A stretch of 8,127 bases of DNA. Origin: Clostridiales bacterium UBA735 (lineage in GTDB: Bacteria; Bacillota; Clostridia; Oscillospirales; Oscillospiraceae). Position 1 is the stretch's first letter. Every line of letters begins with the position of its first letter. The DNA lies in assembly GCA_002298695.1 (NCBI GenBank), contig DBLB01000104.1:6974-15100 (forward strand). The letters are read 5' to 3'. The notes below the pieces were generated by a model, which saw nothing but the letters and a program-made list of their open reading frames with translations, did not search any database and had not been told where the DNA came from. Below are positions 1 through 5,014 of this stretch, piece after piece. Both the position numbers and the translations under genes were made by a program.

Positions 1-114
<114 letters not shown>

Positions 115-121
115 AGATCAG

Positions 122-155
122 ACACCACCGGACCGCGGTCCGGTGGTGTTTTTTT
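122..155 (+). terminator. Rho-independent terminator of rpoD
   Basis: A perfect inverted repeat with 13-base arms (122-134 and 137-149) around a GC centre is followed by a run of seven T (149-155). It starts eight bases after the rpoD stop codon. The stem is GC-rich, so it should end rpoD transcription efficiently and insulate the cassette downstream. Confidence 0.95.
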
Positions 156-352
156 GTATCCAGGGGCGTCTATGACGGGAGACGGAGGCGCTGCAGGGGG
201 CAAAATTGATGCAGCGGGCGTGTTCCTGCAGGGACGGGGATTCCGGAGCGCAGGAGCGGACAGCGGCGTCCGTCCCTACAGACGAGAGAGCCGCCGTGGA
301 AGACTGCGGGGAACGAGGGGCTGCGGGAATTTTGGTCGGAGTGTGTAGAAAC
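156..352 (+). other. Intergenic stretch with no supported gene
   Basis: Together with the regulatory region up to 482 this is over 300 bases without a convincing gene. A 64-codon open frame (154-348) and a long open frame on the opposite strand cross it, but neither has a ribosome binding site or a protein-like composition; both are rich in Arg, Ala, Gly, Ser or Pro, as expected from chance frames in GC-rich DNA. The part up to about 340 is GC-rich; from about 345 the sequence turns sharply AT-rich, which marks the start of the promoter region. No RNA gene or transposon end is recognised. Confidence 0.5.
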
Positions 353-393
353 GTGTCATAATAGGGACACTTGCTGTCGAAATCGTACAGCAA
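353..393 (+). promoter_or_regulatory. Two adjacent inverted repeats, candidate operator sites
   Basis: Two perfect inverted repeats lie next to each other upstream of the cassette promoter. The first is GTGTC-ATAATAGG-GACAC (353-370). The second has 7-base arms, TTGCTGT (371-377) and ACAGCAA (387-393), around a 9-base centre. They lie in AT-rich DNA and neither is followed by a T-run, so they look like protein-binding sites rather than terminators. The protein that might bind them is unknown. This is inference from symmetry and position. Confidence 0.4.
356..371 (+). repeat. Imperfect direct repeat, upstream copy (second copy at 435-450)
   Basis: The 16 bases at 356-371 match those at 435-450 at 13 of 16 positions. 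Both contain ATAATA and end in GACACT. The downstream copy includes the -10 box of the cassette promoter and its likely transcription start; the upstream copy lies inside the first inverted repeat and has CATAAT at the matching place. This may be a duplicated promoter segment or a repeated binding site. Confidence 0.4.
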
Positions 394-412
394 ATTTTGG
401 TGAGTTTTGTAC

Positions 413-441
413 TTCAAAAAATAGAACGAATGTTTTATAAT
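413..441 (+). promoter_or_regulatory. Sigma-A-type promoter with LexA/SOS-box-like operator in the spacer
   Basis: The -10 box is a perfect TATAAT (436-441). A weaker -35, TTCAAA (413-418), lies exactly 17 bases upstream, and transcription should start near 448. Inside the spacer and touching the -10 is a palindrome at 421-438, ATAGAAC-GAAT-GTTTTAT, whose 7-base arms differ at one position. Its core, GAAC-N4-GTTT, is one base from the GAAC-N4-GTTC core of Gram-positive LexA boxes, which often sit over promoters in this way. LexA control of the three genes downstream is therefore plausible but inferred. The promoter itself is better supported than the operator. Confidence 0.6.
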
Positions 442-542
442 ATAGACACTGCCTCGAAAGTTCAGGAAAGGAAAAGAGAACGATGAAGGGACACATGCAG
501 AGAGGAACAGCCGCCGAACGGAAAGAAAGAGGAGGAAGCCGG

Positions 543-923
543 ATGAAAGAATTGGGATATCCGAGAAGAATGCTGCAGGAAGAGATCCGGGAACGGAGAG
601 AACTGGCGAGAAGCGGAAAGTGTAAGTGTGTCGGGAGCGGGAAGGTCCGGGTGCGGACACCGTCGGACGCGATGCGGCGGCGGGAGCTGGAACGGCTGAA
701 CGGACGGGTACGCGTTTATCAGCTGGGGCGGCCGATGTCCCGGAGGCAGTTCCGGTCGCTGCCGGAGGATCTGCAGCGGCTGTATGTACGGCTGCTGCGG
801 GACAAGCACGGCGCGACGCGGCGCGCGGCACGGGAGCTGACCGGAGAGGACTTCGGGCTGCAGTTCGGCGAGGGCGACAGCACACGCTGGAACGCATTTC
901 TGGCGAGGGGGAAACAGAGATGA
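543..923 (+). CDS. Small basic phage-type regulator-like protein, function unknown
   Basis: This 126-aa Arg-rich protein is the first gene of a compact three-gene unit. I chose the ATG at 543 because an AGGAGG site (530-535) lies seven bases before it. An in-frame ATG at 483 would add 20 low-complexity residues and has a weaker purine-rich site, so it remains possible. The N-terminal half is basic and has a CKC motif near residues 26-28. The second half (MSRRQF, SLPEDLQRLYVRLLRDKHG, then ARELTG) resembles the small helical DNA-binding-like proteins common in Clostridia prophages, where a short helix pair precedes a degenerate helix-turn-helix. The resemblance is from memory and no named family is certain. 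Its stop overlaps the next start as ATGA, implying translational coupling. A regulatory role is inferred from neighbours. Confidence 0.7.
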   Translation: MKELGYPRRMLQEEIRERRELARSGKCKCVGSGKVRVRTPSDAMRRRELERLNGRVRVYQLGRPMSRRQFRSLPEDLQRLYVRLLRDKHGATRRAARELTGEDFGLQFGEGDSTRWNAFLARGKQR

Positions 924-1336
924 GCGTGGAGGAATTTCTGAGGAGCGCCAGAGAGGCGGAGATCGAGATCGGACGGCTGGAGGAAATTCTGCTGCGCCTG
1001 GATGCCCGGGCGAAGCGCGTGACGGCGGTCTACCGGCAGGGCGGCGGCTCGGGCAATGGGCCGGAGGGTGTCTGGATCCAGCTGAGCGAGCAGCGCGAGC
1101 GGATGAAGGAGCGGCTGGCAGAGGCCGGACAGCAGCAGGAGGCCGTGGAGGCGTTCATTGCGCAGATCGGGCAGGGACGGCTGCGGGAGATGCTGCGGCT
1201 GCGGTTTTTGAGCGGCCTGTCCGTGGAGGAGGCCGCGGCACGGATGGGCTACTGTTATGACACGGGAAAGCGGATCTCATCGCAGGCAATGCGCGCAGCC
1301 AGGGCGGCCTGGCAGAGCTGGCATGCGGCGCAGTGA
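920..1336 (+). CDS. Coiled-coil protein with sigma-70 region 4-like C-terminus, phage type
   Basis: The product is 138 aa. Its ATG overlaps the stop of the preceding gene by four bases (ATGA), which fixes the start. Residues 1-80 are charged and helical with a probable coiled coil, interrupted by a Gly-rich turn (GGGSGNG, about 41-47). Residues 85-130 form a region-4-like helix-turn-helix: LREMLRLRFLSGLSVEEAA followed by RMGYCYDTGKRI. This architecture matches the small sigma-like proteins of the DUF1492/ArpU type found in phage late-control regions of Bacillota. Such proteins are thought to control transcription, but no region 2 is present, so it cannot be a complete sigma factor. It may bind DNA or touch RNA polymerase. 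The family class is likely; the precise role is unknown. The next gene begins inside its 3' end. Confidence 0.75.
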   Translation: MSVEEFLRSAREAEIEIGRLEEILLRLDARAKRVTAVYRQGGGSGNGPEGVWIQLSEQRERMKERLAEAGQQQEAVEAFIAQIGQGRLREMLRLRFLSGLSVEEAAARMGYCYDTGKRISSQAMRAARAAWQSWHAAQ

Positions 1337-1523
1337 ATGGCGCGCGCGGGAGCGCGTCTACGGATACTGCCGGGCGTGCGGCGGCGAGGTCTATCTGGGA
1401 GAAGCCTGCTTCCGGGTCGGCGGGCGGCTGCTCTGCCGGGACTGCGTGCGGGAGGGCCGCGAGATCGCGGGTGAGACAACGGACGACTGGCAGGAGGAGC
1501 GCCTGCAGCAGAAGAGAGTGTAA
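1323..1523 (+). CDS. Small zinc-ribbon-like protein, function unknown
   Basis: The product is 66 aa and its ATG lies 14 bases inside the end of the preceding gene in another frame. The start is the first plausible one for the conserved part, though no strong ribosome site is visible, so translational coupling is likely. Two CxxC pairs (CRAC at about residues 16-19, CRDC at about 38-41) flank a short GEVYLGEACFRVGGRLL-type beta segment with a third Cys between them. This layout suits a single zinc ribbon, and similar short proteins recur in Clostridia prophages and mobile elements. The acidic, Gln-rich tail has no motif. It ends 24 bases before a hairpin shared with the converging genes. It could be a nucleic-acid-binding or protein-binding adaptor. 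I do not recognise a named family. Confidence 0.75.
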   Translation: MRRSEWRARERVYGYCRACGGEVYLGEACFRVGGRLLCRDCVREGREIAGETTDDWQEERLQQKRV

Positions 1524-1540
1524 AACAAAAAAGCCGGAAT

Positions 1541-1575
1541 AGAAAAAGCGGGACGTCCCAGGAGGGACGTCCCGC
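1541..1575 (-). terminator. Rho-independent terminator of the minus-strand pair (partly shared)
   Basis: A perfect 12-bp stem (1548-1559 with 1564-1575) closes a 4-base loop. Read on the minus strand, it is followed at once by TTTTTC and a second T-run a little further on, so it is a good terminator for the genes ending at 1597. On the plus strand only AGTTTGAT follows, which would make it weak for the three-gene cassette that converges on it. Confidence 0.88.
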
Positions 1576-1596
1576 AGTTTGATAAAGAACACGAGA

Positions 1597-2496
1597 TCAG
1601 AACAGGTCGAGCGTGTTGGTGAGGTAGAGGGCTTCGCGGACATGCAGGTGGTATGCGGGGCGGGTGAGGTAGTGGAGAAGAAATTCCAGCAGGAGGGCGC
1701 TGCCGAGGGTGCGGCCTTCGATTTTGAAGTTGGAAAAGCCCATGGGAAGGTAAATGTTCCGGATATCCTGGACGCCGATAAAAGCCGGGTTTTCCATGGC
1801 TTTGGAGAAGCGGTAGCCGCCGGCGGCGTCCGGCGCGGCGCAGCGGTGCGCCGCGGGCAGGCCGAGGGTCCTGCGGCTGACGGCTTCATAGCAGGCGCGG
1901 CGGGACGGACAGGCGAACCGGCAGCATTCGTTGCAGAGAAACTCCACCTTGTCTTTCTGCGCCTGAGGCAGGGCGGATAGCGCGTCAAAGGAATGGTTGA
2001 GGCGGAAGTCCGGTACGACGAAAGAAAATTCCGGGCGCGCCAGTTCCTGACGGAGCTGTGAAACCTCCGTCAGGACCTTTGTGGTGGAGGAGACAAGATA
2101 GAGCTGCGGATAGTGCGCTTGCAGGTAATGCAGCAGCAGGTCGGAATGGACGATGACGCCGCTGCGCGGGCCGGCGGAATCTGCGAAGAGACGGCAGAGG
2201 GCGTTGCAGAAAGCGTCGGAGAGGTGCTCCTCGCGGAGCAGGGAATTGCTGAAGGTCAGGCGGGCGGAGATGCCGTATTCCTGCGTCAGGGCAAGCACGT
2301 CGCGCGGGCTTTGCGTGCCGCAGCCAATGCGGCCGCCGCCCCAGAGCGCGCCCTGCGGCGCGCCGTAGATCGAGCGGATGCAGCACCAGTCGTAGAAATA
2401 TTCCGGGTGTGCGCGCCAGAGCGGCAGAAAGGCGCGGTAGAAGTCGTAGAATTCAAACAGGCCGGGGAGATGGAAGAACGCAAGCGGCTGGTGCAT
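1597..2496 (-). CDS. U32-peptidase-like protein with cysteine cluster, function unknown
   Basis: The product is 299 aa and soluble. Its start is supported by AAAGGAGG nine bases upstream on the minus strand. Features recalling the U32 peptidase family are a barrel-like alternation of short strands (GVIVHSD, LYLVSSTTK, SFVVPDFRLN) and a late FSNFKIEGR motif (about residues 254-262), typical of U32 proteins. A cysteine group at 188, 191, 192, 196 and 202 could hold an Fe-S cluster, as the four cysteines do in U32 members such as UbiU/UbiV. U32 proteins include RNA hydroxylation factors (RlhA, TrhP) and ubiquinone hydroxylation factors as well as claimed collagenases, so proteolysis should not be assumed. 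It lies 75 bases downstream of the rhomboid-like gene, with a terminator after it, so the two are probably co-transcribed. Substrate unknown; family placement is from motifs only. Confidence 0.7.
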   Translation of the reverse strand: MHQPLAFFHLPGLFEFYDFYRAFLPLWRAHPEYFYDWCCIRSIYGAPQGALWGGGRIGCGTQSPRDVLALTQEYGISARLTFSNSLLREEHLSDAFCNALCRLFADSAGPRSGVIVHSDLLLHYLQAHYPQLYLVSSTTKVLTEVSQLRQELARPEFSFVVPDFRLNHSFDALSALPQAQKDKVEFLCNECCRFACPSRRACYEAVSRRTLGLPAAHRCAAPDAAGGYRFSKAMENPAFIGVQDIRNIYLPMGFSNFKIEGRTLGSALLLEFLLHYLTRPAYHLHVREALYLTNTLDLF

Positions 2497-2571
2497 GTGC
2501 AGACGCCTCCTTTTGCGGCGCGCAGATGTGTGCCGGAGATTTGCGGAAAAAGGACGTGTTGTGCAGACCGG

Positions 2572-3444
2572 TTACTGGATATGGACGTGGTTGTTGATAT
2601 GGTCGATGCAGTAGCAGTGATAGCCGCTGCACTTGGAGCAGTAGCGGAACTCAAGATCGGGATAGTCCGTATCCGTACGGCCGCAGACCTCGCACTTGTG
2701 CCGATAGGGCTTTTCGCCGGATCTGGAACGGTAGGAATTGGCCCAGTTCGCGTTCGGGCGGCTGCCGGCGGTGGTGCGGTAGTTGCGGTGCGGACGGTTC
2801 CGGAGCGAGTCCGGCAGAAGATTGCGGCAGTCGCTGCCGAAAAACAGGAAGTAGTTTGCCAGCGGCACGAGCGGCAGCAGCCAGTAGAGGCGCAGCGGCG
2901 CGGCCAGAATATACTGAATAATGTCCCATGCAATGCCGGCCAGATAGACCCAGGCCAGCCACTTCATCTTCAGCGGGATAAACAGAAGCAGCACCCGCAT
3001 GTCGGGCGCGAGCGTGGCCACGGCGAGGAAGAGGCTGAGATTCAGCGCCGAGGCTGTCGCCGGGTAGCCGAGCAGGAGCGCGGCGAGGTCGGTCAGCAGC
3101 AGGCCGGTCAGATAATAGAGGTCAAAGCGGCAGCGGCCCCAGCTGCGCTCGAGGATCTGGCCGAGCTGGTAGTAGAAGTAGAGCGAGATCAGCGCGAAGA
3201 ACAGATACGCGCCGCTGCTGCCGGTCAGGTAGGTGAAGACGTAGGTGAAAAGACGCCAGACCTGCCCGTGCAGGATCCTGGAGGCGTCAAACCGCAGCAG
3301 CGTGTAGACGACGTAGCTCGGGTCGATGAGCGTCAGGCCGTAGACGATCAGATTTCCGATGCCGATGATCATCATCAGGTTTGGAATGCCCTTGTTCCGG
3401 TTTTTCAGACAGAAGCGGTCAAACCGCCGGCGAAGCTCTTTCAT
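2572..3444 (-). CDS. Rhomboid-like membrane protein with C-terminal zinc domain, probably not a protease
   Basis: The product is 290 aa, with AAAGGAGA eight bases before the ATG. Residues 1-20 are basic and cytoplasmic in style. About six hydrophobic segments fill 20-205, with the rhomboid-type loop HGQVWRLFTYVFTY (59-72). The catalytic GxSG motif is absent: the matching helix reads ALNLSLFLA (133-141), keeping a Ser but no Gly. No histidine occurs between residues 130 and 200, so the catalytic His is missing. A polar linker (about 205-245) leads to a zinc domain: C251, C254, C269, C272, C277, C279 and several His near the end. Rhomboid pseudoproteases and derlins bind and sort membrane proteins; a comparable role here is inference. 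It is the first gene of a two-gene unit with the U32-like gene. Automated annotation would probably call it a rhomboid protease. Confidence 0.8.
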   Translation of the reverse strand: MKELRRRFDRFCLKNRNKGIPNLMMIIGIGNLIVYGLTLIDPSYVVYTLLRFDASRILHGQVWRLFTYVFTYLTGSSGAYLFFALISLYFYYQLGQILERSWGRCRFDLYYLTGLLLTDLAALLLGYPATASALNLSLFLAVATLAPDMRVLLLFIPLKMKWLAWVYLAGIAWDIIQYILAAPLRLYWLLPLVPLANYFLFFGSDCRNLLPDSLRNRPHRNYRTTAGSRPNANWANSYRSRSGEKPYRHKCEVCGRTDTDYPDLEFRYCSKCSGYHCYCIDHINNHVHIQ

Positions 3445-3476
3445 GGGTGAAGTCTCCTTTGCTCTATGTGCCTTTT

Positions 3477-3505
3477 ATGATACAGGAAGGTTTCGGAAAA
3501 GTCTA
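3477..3505 (-). promoter_or_regulatory. Promoter of the rhomboid-like/U32-like pair
   Basis: On the minus strand a TAGACT -35 (3500-3505) and a TATCAT -10 (3477-3482) are separated by 17 bases. Transcription should begin near 3470, giving a leader of about 25 bases before the ATG at 3444. Matches are 4/6 and 5/6 to the sigma-A consensus. It lies back to back with the metK promoter. Confidence 0.5.
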
Positions 3506-3571
3506 TGGTTAAAATGTGAACTCTGTGGAAAAGTATGGCCGGAACTCAGAAAAAATAGTCTGCGGAATGTG

Positions 3572-3599
3572 TTGACTTTTGCCGGAAAGCGCGTATAAT
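3572..3599 (+). promoter_or_regulatory. metK promoter
   Basis: TTGACT (3572-3577) and a perfect TATAAT (3594-3599) are separated by 16 bases. The likely start, near 3606, leaves room for the whole SAM riboswitch in a leader of about 200 bases. It is the best match to the sigma-A consensus in the window, as expected for a gene regulated by attenuation rather than by initiation. Confidence 0.85.
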
Positions 3600-3628
3600 A
3601 AATATGCTGATGAAGCAGGACAACTGAA

Positions 3629-3724
3629 TCCTTATCAAGAGCGGTGGAGGGAACGGCCCGATGAAGCCCGGCAACCTGCGAAAGCAAGGTGCCAAATCCG
3701 GCGATGTGATCGAAAGATGAGGGA
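3629..3724 (+). promoter_or_regulatory. SAM-I (S-box) riboswitch aptamer
   Basis: The leader matches the class I SAM riboswitch. P1 pairs 3629-3636 with 3716-3723, including two G-U wobbles. The conserved blocks follow in order: AAGAGCGGTGGAGGGAA, the kink-turn segment GATGAAGCCCGGCAACC, a GAAA-capped P3, GGTGCCAAATCC, and the P4 region before the closing GATGAGGG. S-adenosylmethionine binding stabilises P1 and lets the downstream terminator form, so SAM represses its own synthase. Its place directly before metK is the classical arrangement. Confidence 0.97.
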
Positions 3725-3734
3725 ATGAACTTCC

Positions 3735-3767
3735 AAGTGCGTCTGTCGATGACAGAAGCGCTTTTTT
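3735..3767 (+). terminator. SAM-riboswitch expression-platform terminator
   Basis: The arms at 3735-3747 and 3751-3763 form a 13-bp stem with one G-U wobble and one mismatch around a GAT loop, followed by an unbroken T-run (3762-3767). It lies between the aptamer and the metK start, where it would end transcription when SAM is abundant. The competing antiterminator pairing is not obvious by eye. Confidence 0.9.
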
Positions 3768-3807
3768 CATATCCCGACGTAAGCGAAGTGGAAAGGAATT
3801 TGATACG

Positions 3808-4974
3808 ATGAACGAAGAAACGCGAATTTTTACGTCTGAATCCGTGACCGAGGGGCATCCCGACAAGGTCTGCGACCGGGTGTCGGACAGCGTGCTGGAC
3901 GCGGCGCTGGCGCAGGACCCGATGGCGCGCGTGGCCTGTGAGTGCGCGGCGACGACGGGACTCATGCTCGTGATGGGCGAGATCACGACGACGGCAAATC
4001 TCGACGTGGCGGACATCGCACGCCGTGCCATCTGCGAGATCGGCTACGACAATGCGGCGGCGGGCTATGATGGACACAGCTGCTCCGTACAGGTCGCGCT
4101 GCACCGGCAGTCGCCGGACATCGCCATGGGCGTTGACAGCTCCTACGACGACAAGAACGAGATCGGTGCGGGCGATCAGGGAATGATGTTCGGCTTCGCC
4201 TGCCGCGAGACGCGCGAGCTGATGCCGGCCCCCATCTCCTATGCGCACAACCTGACCAAGGCCCTGACGGCCTGCCGCAAGGGCGGTGAGCTGCCGTGGC
4301 TCCGACCGGACGGCAAGAGTCAGGTCTCTGTGCAGTATGCCGCCGACGGCACGCCGGAGCGCATCGACACCGTCGTCGTCTCGACACAGCACGCGCCCGA
4401 CATCGCGATCGAAGATCTGCGTGAGCAGGTCATCGAAAAGGTCATTCAGCCGAACCTCCCCTCCCGCCTGCTCGATGAGAAGACGAAATATTATGTCAAC
4501 CCGACCGGCCGCTTCGTCATCGGCGGCCCCACGGGCGATTCGGGGCTGACAGGCCGCAAGATCATCGTCGACACCTACGGCGGCTATGCCGCGCACGGCG
4601 GCGGCGCGTTTTCCGGCAAGGACCCGACGAAGGTCGACCGCAGCGGCGCGTATATGGCGCGCTACATTGCGAAGAACATCGTGGCGGCGGGTCTGGCCGA
4701 CAAGTGCCAGCTCCAACTGGCCTACGCCATCGGCGTGGCGCATCCGGTGTCGGTGCTGGCCGAGACGTTTGGTACGGGCAAAATTTCTGATGCGGCGCTG
4801 TCTGCGCTGGTGCGGGAATGCTTCGATCTGCGGCCGGCGGCGATCATTGAAAAGCTCGGCCTGCGGCGGCCCATCTACGTCCAGACCTCGGCTTACGGTC
4901 ATTTTGGGCGTGAAGAACTGGATCTGCCGTGGGAAACCGTCGATATGACGGAGACTTTGCTTGCAAAAGCGTGA
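3808..4974 (+). CDS. metK: S-adenosylmethionine synthetase
   Basis: The enzyme makes S-adenosylmethionine from ATP and L-methionine in the cytoplasm, supplying methyl groups to many reactions, including the TrmK methyltransferase encoded downstream. At 388 aa it has the usual length. All signature motifs are present: GHPDK (16-20) near the ATP site, GAGDQG (120-125), [13 protein letters not shown] (239-251) and the P-loop-like GGGAFSGKD (264-272) followed by PTKVDRS. The start has AAGGAA ten bases upstream and the conserved N-terminus begins at once ([12 protein letters not shown]). Expression is set by the SAM-I riboswitch before it. No terminator is visible after the stop, so some read-through into the dehydrogenase gene 40 bases on is possible. 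Confidence 0.98.
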   Translation: MNEETRIFTSESVTEGHPDKVCDRVSDSVLDAALAQDPMARVACECAATTGLMLVMGEITTTANLDVADIARRAICEIGYDNAAAGYDGHSCSVQVALHRQSPDIAMGVDSSYDDKNEIGAGDQGMMFGFACRETRELMPAPISYAHNLTKALTACRKGGELPWLRPDGKSQVSVQYAADGTPERIDTVVVSTQHAPDIAIEDLREQVIEKVIQPNLPSRLLDEKTKYYVNPTGRFVIGGPTGDSGLTGRKIIVDTYGGYAAHGGGAFSGKDPTKVDRSGAYMARYIAKNIVAAGLADKCQLQLAYAIGVAHPVSVLAETFGTGKISDAALSALVRECFDLRPAAIIEKLGLRRPIYVQTSAYGHFGREELDLPWETVDMTETLLAKA

Positions 4975-4989
4975 AAAATAGAGTATGAT
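4961..4989 (+). promoter_or_regulatory. Promoter for the WecC-type gene, overlapping the end of metK
   Basis: TTGCAA (4961-4966) and TATGAT (4984-4989) are separated by exactly 17 bases, with the -35 inside the last metK codons. Transcription should start near 4996, giving a short leader with its AAAGGAG site before the ATG at 5015. It resembles the promoter at 6218-6246, sharing GCTTGCAA and the spacing. It would let the gene escape SAM control. Confidence 0.55.
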
Positions 4990-5014
4990 GCTCTTGTCAA
5001 AGGAGCGAACAATT

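Noticed and set aside
190..233. CTGCAGGG occurring twice about 35 bases apart
   Set aside because: An 8-base repeat in GC-rich DNA is close to chance expectation and has no further matching flanks.
154..348. Open frame of 64 codons on the plus strand
   Set aside because: It begins inside the terminator T-run region, lacks a ribosome site, and has Gly/Arg-rich composition without any motif.
483..542. Longer N-terminus for the first cassette gene, starting at ATG 483
   Set aside because: The extra 20 residues are purine-run-encoded and low in complexity, while ATG 543 has a perfect AGGAGG at ideal distance. The longer form cannot be excluded.
118..897. Long open frame on the minus strand (259 codons)
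   Set aside because: It is antisense to the first cassette gene and crosses the rpoD terminator and the promoter region. Its composition (Arg, Ala, Pro, Ser) is that of a chance frame in GC-rich DNA, and no family is recognisable.
2113..3450. Open frame of 445 codons on the plus strand
   Set aside because: It lies antisense to both the U32-like and rhomboid-like genes. Those have proper starts, ribosome sites, membrane segments and Cys motifs, whereas this frame is a low-complexity Ala/Val/Glu/Arg mirror of them.
3475..4902. Open frame of 475 codons on the minus strand
   Set aside because: It is antisense to metK and its riboswitch, both unmistakable. Long mirror frames are expected in GC-rich genes.
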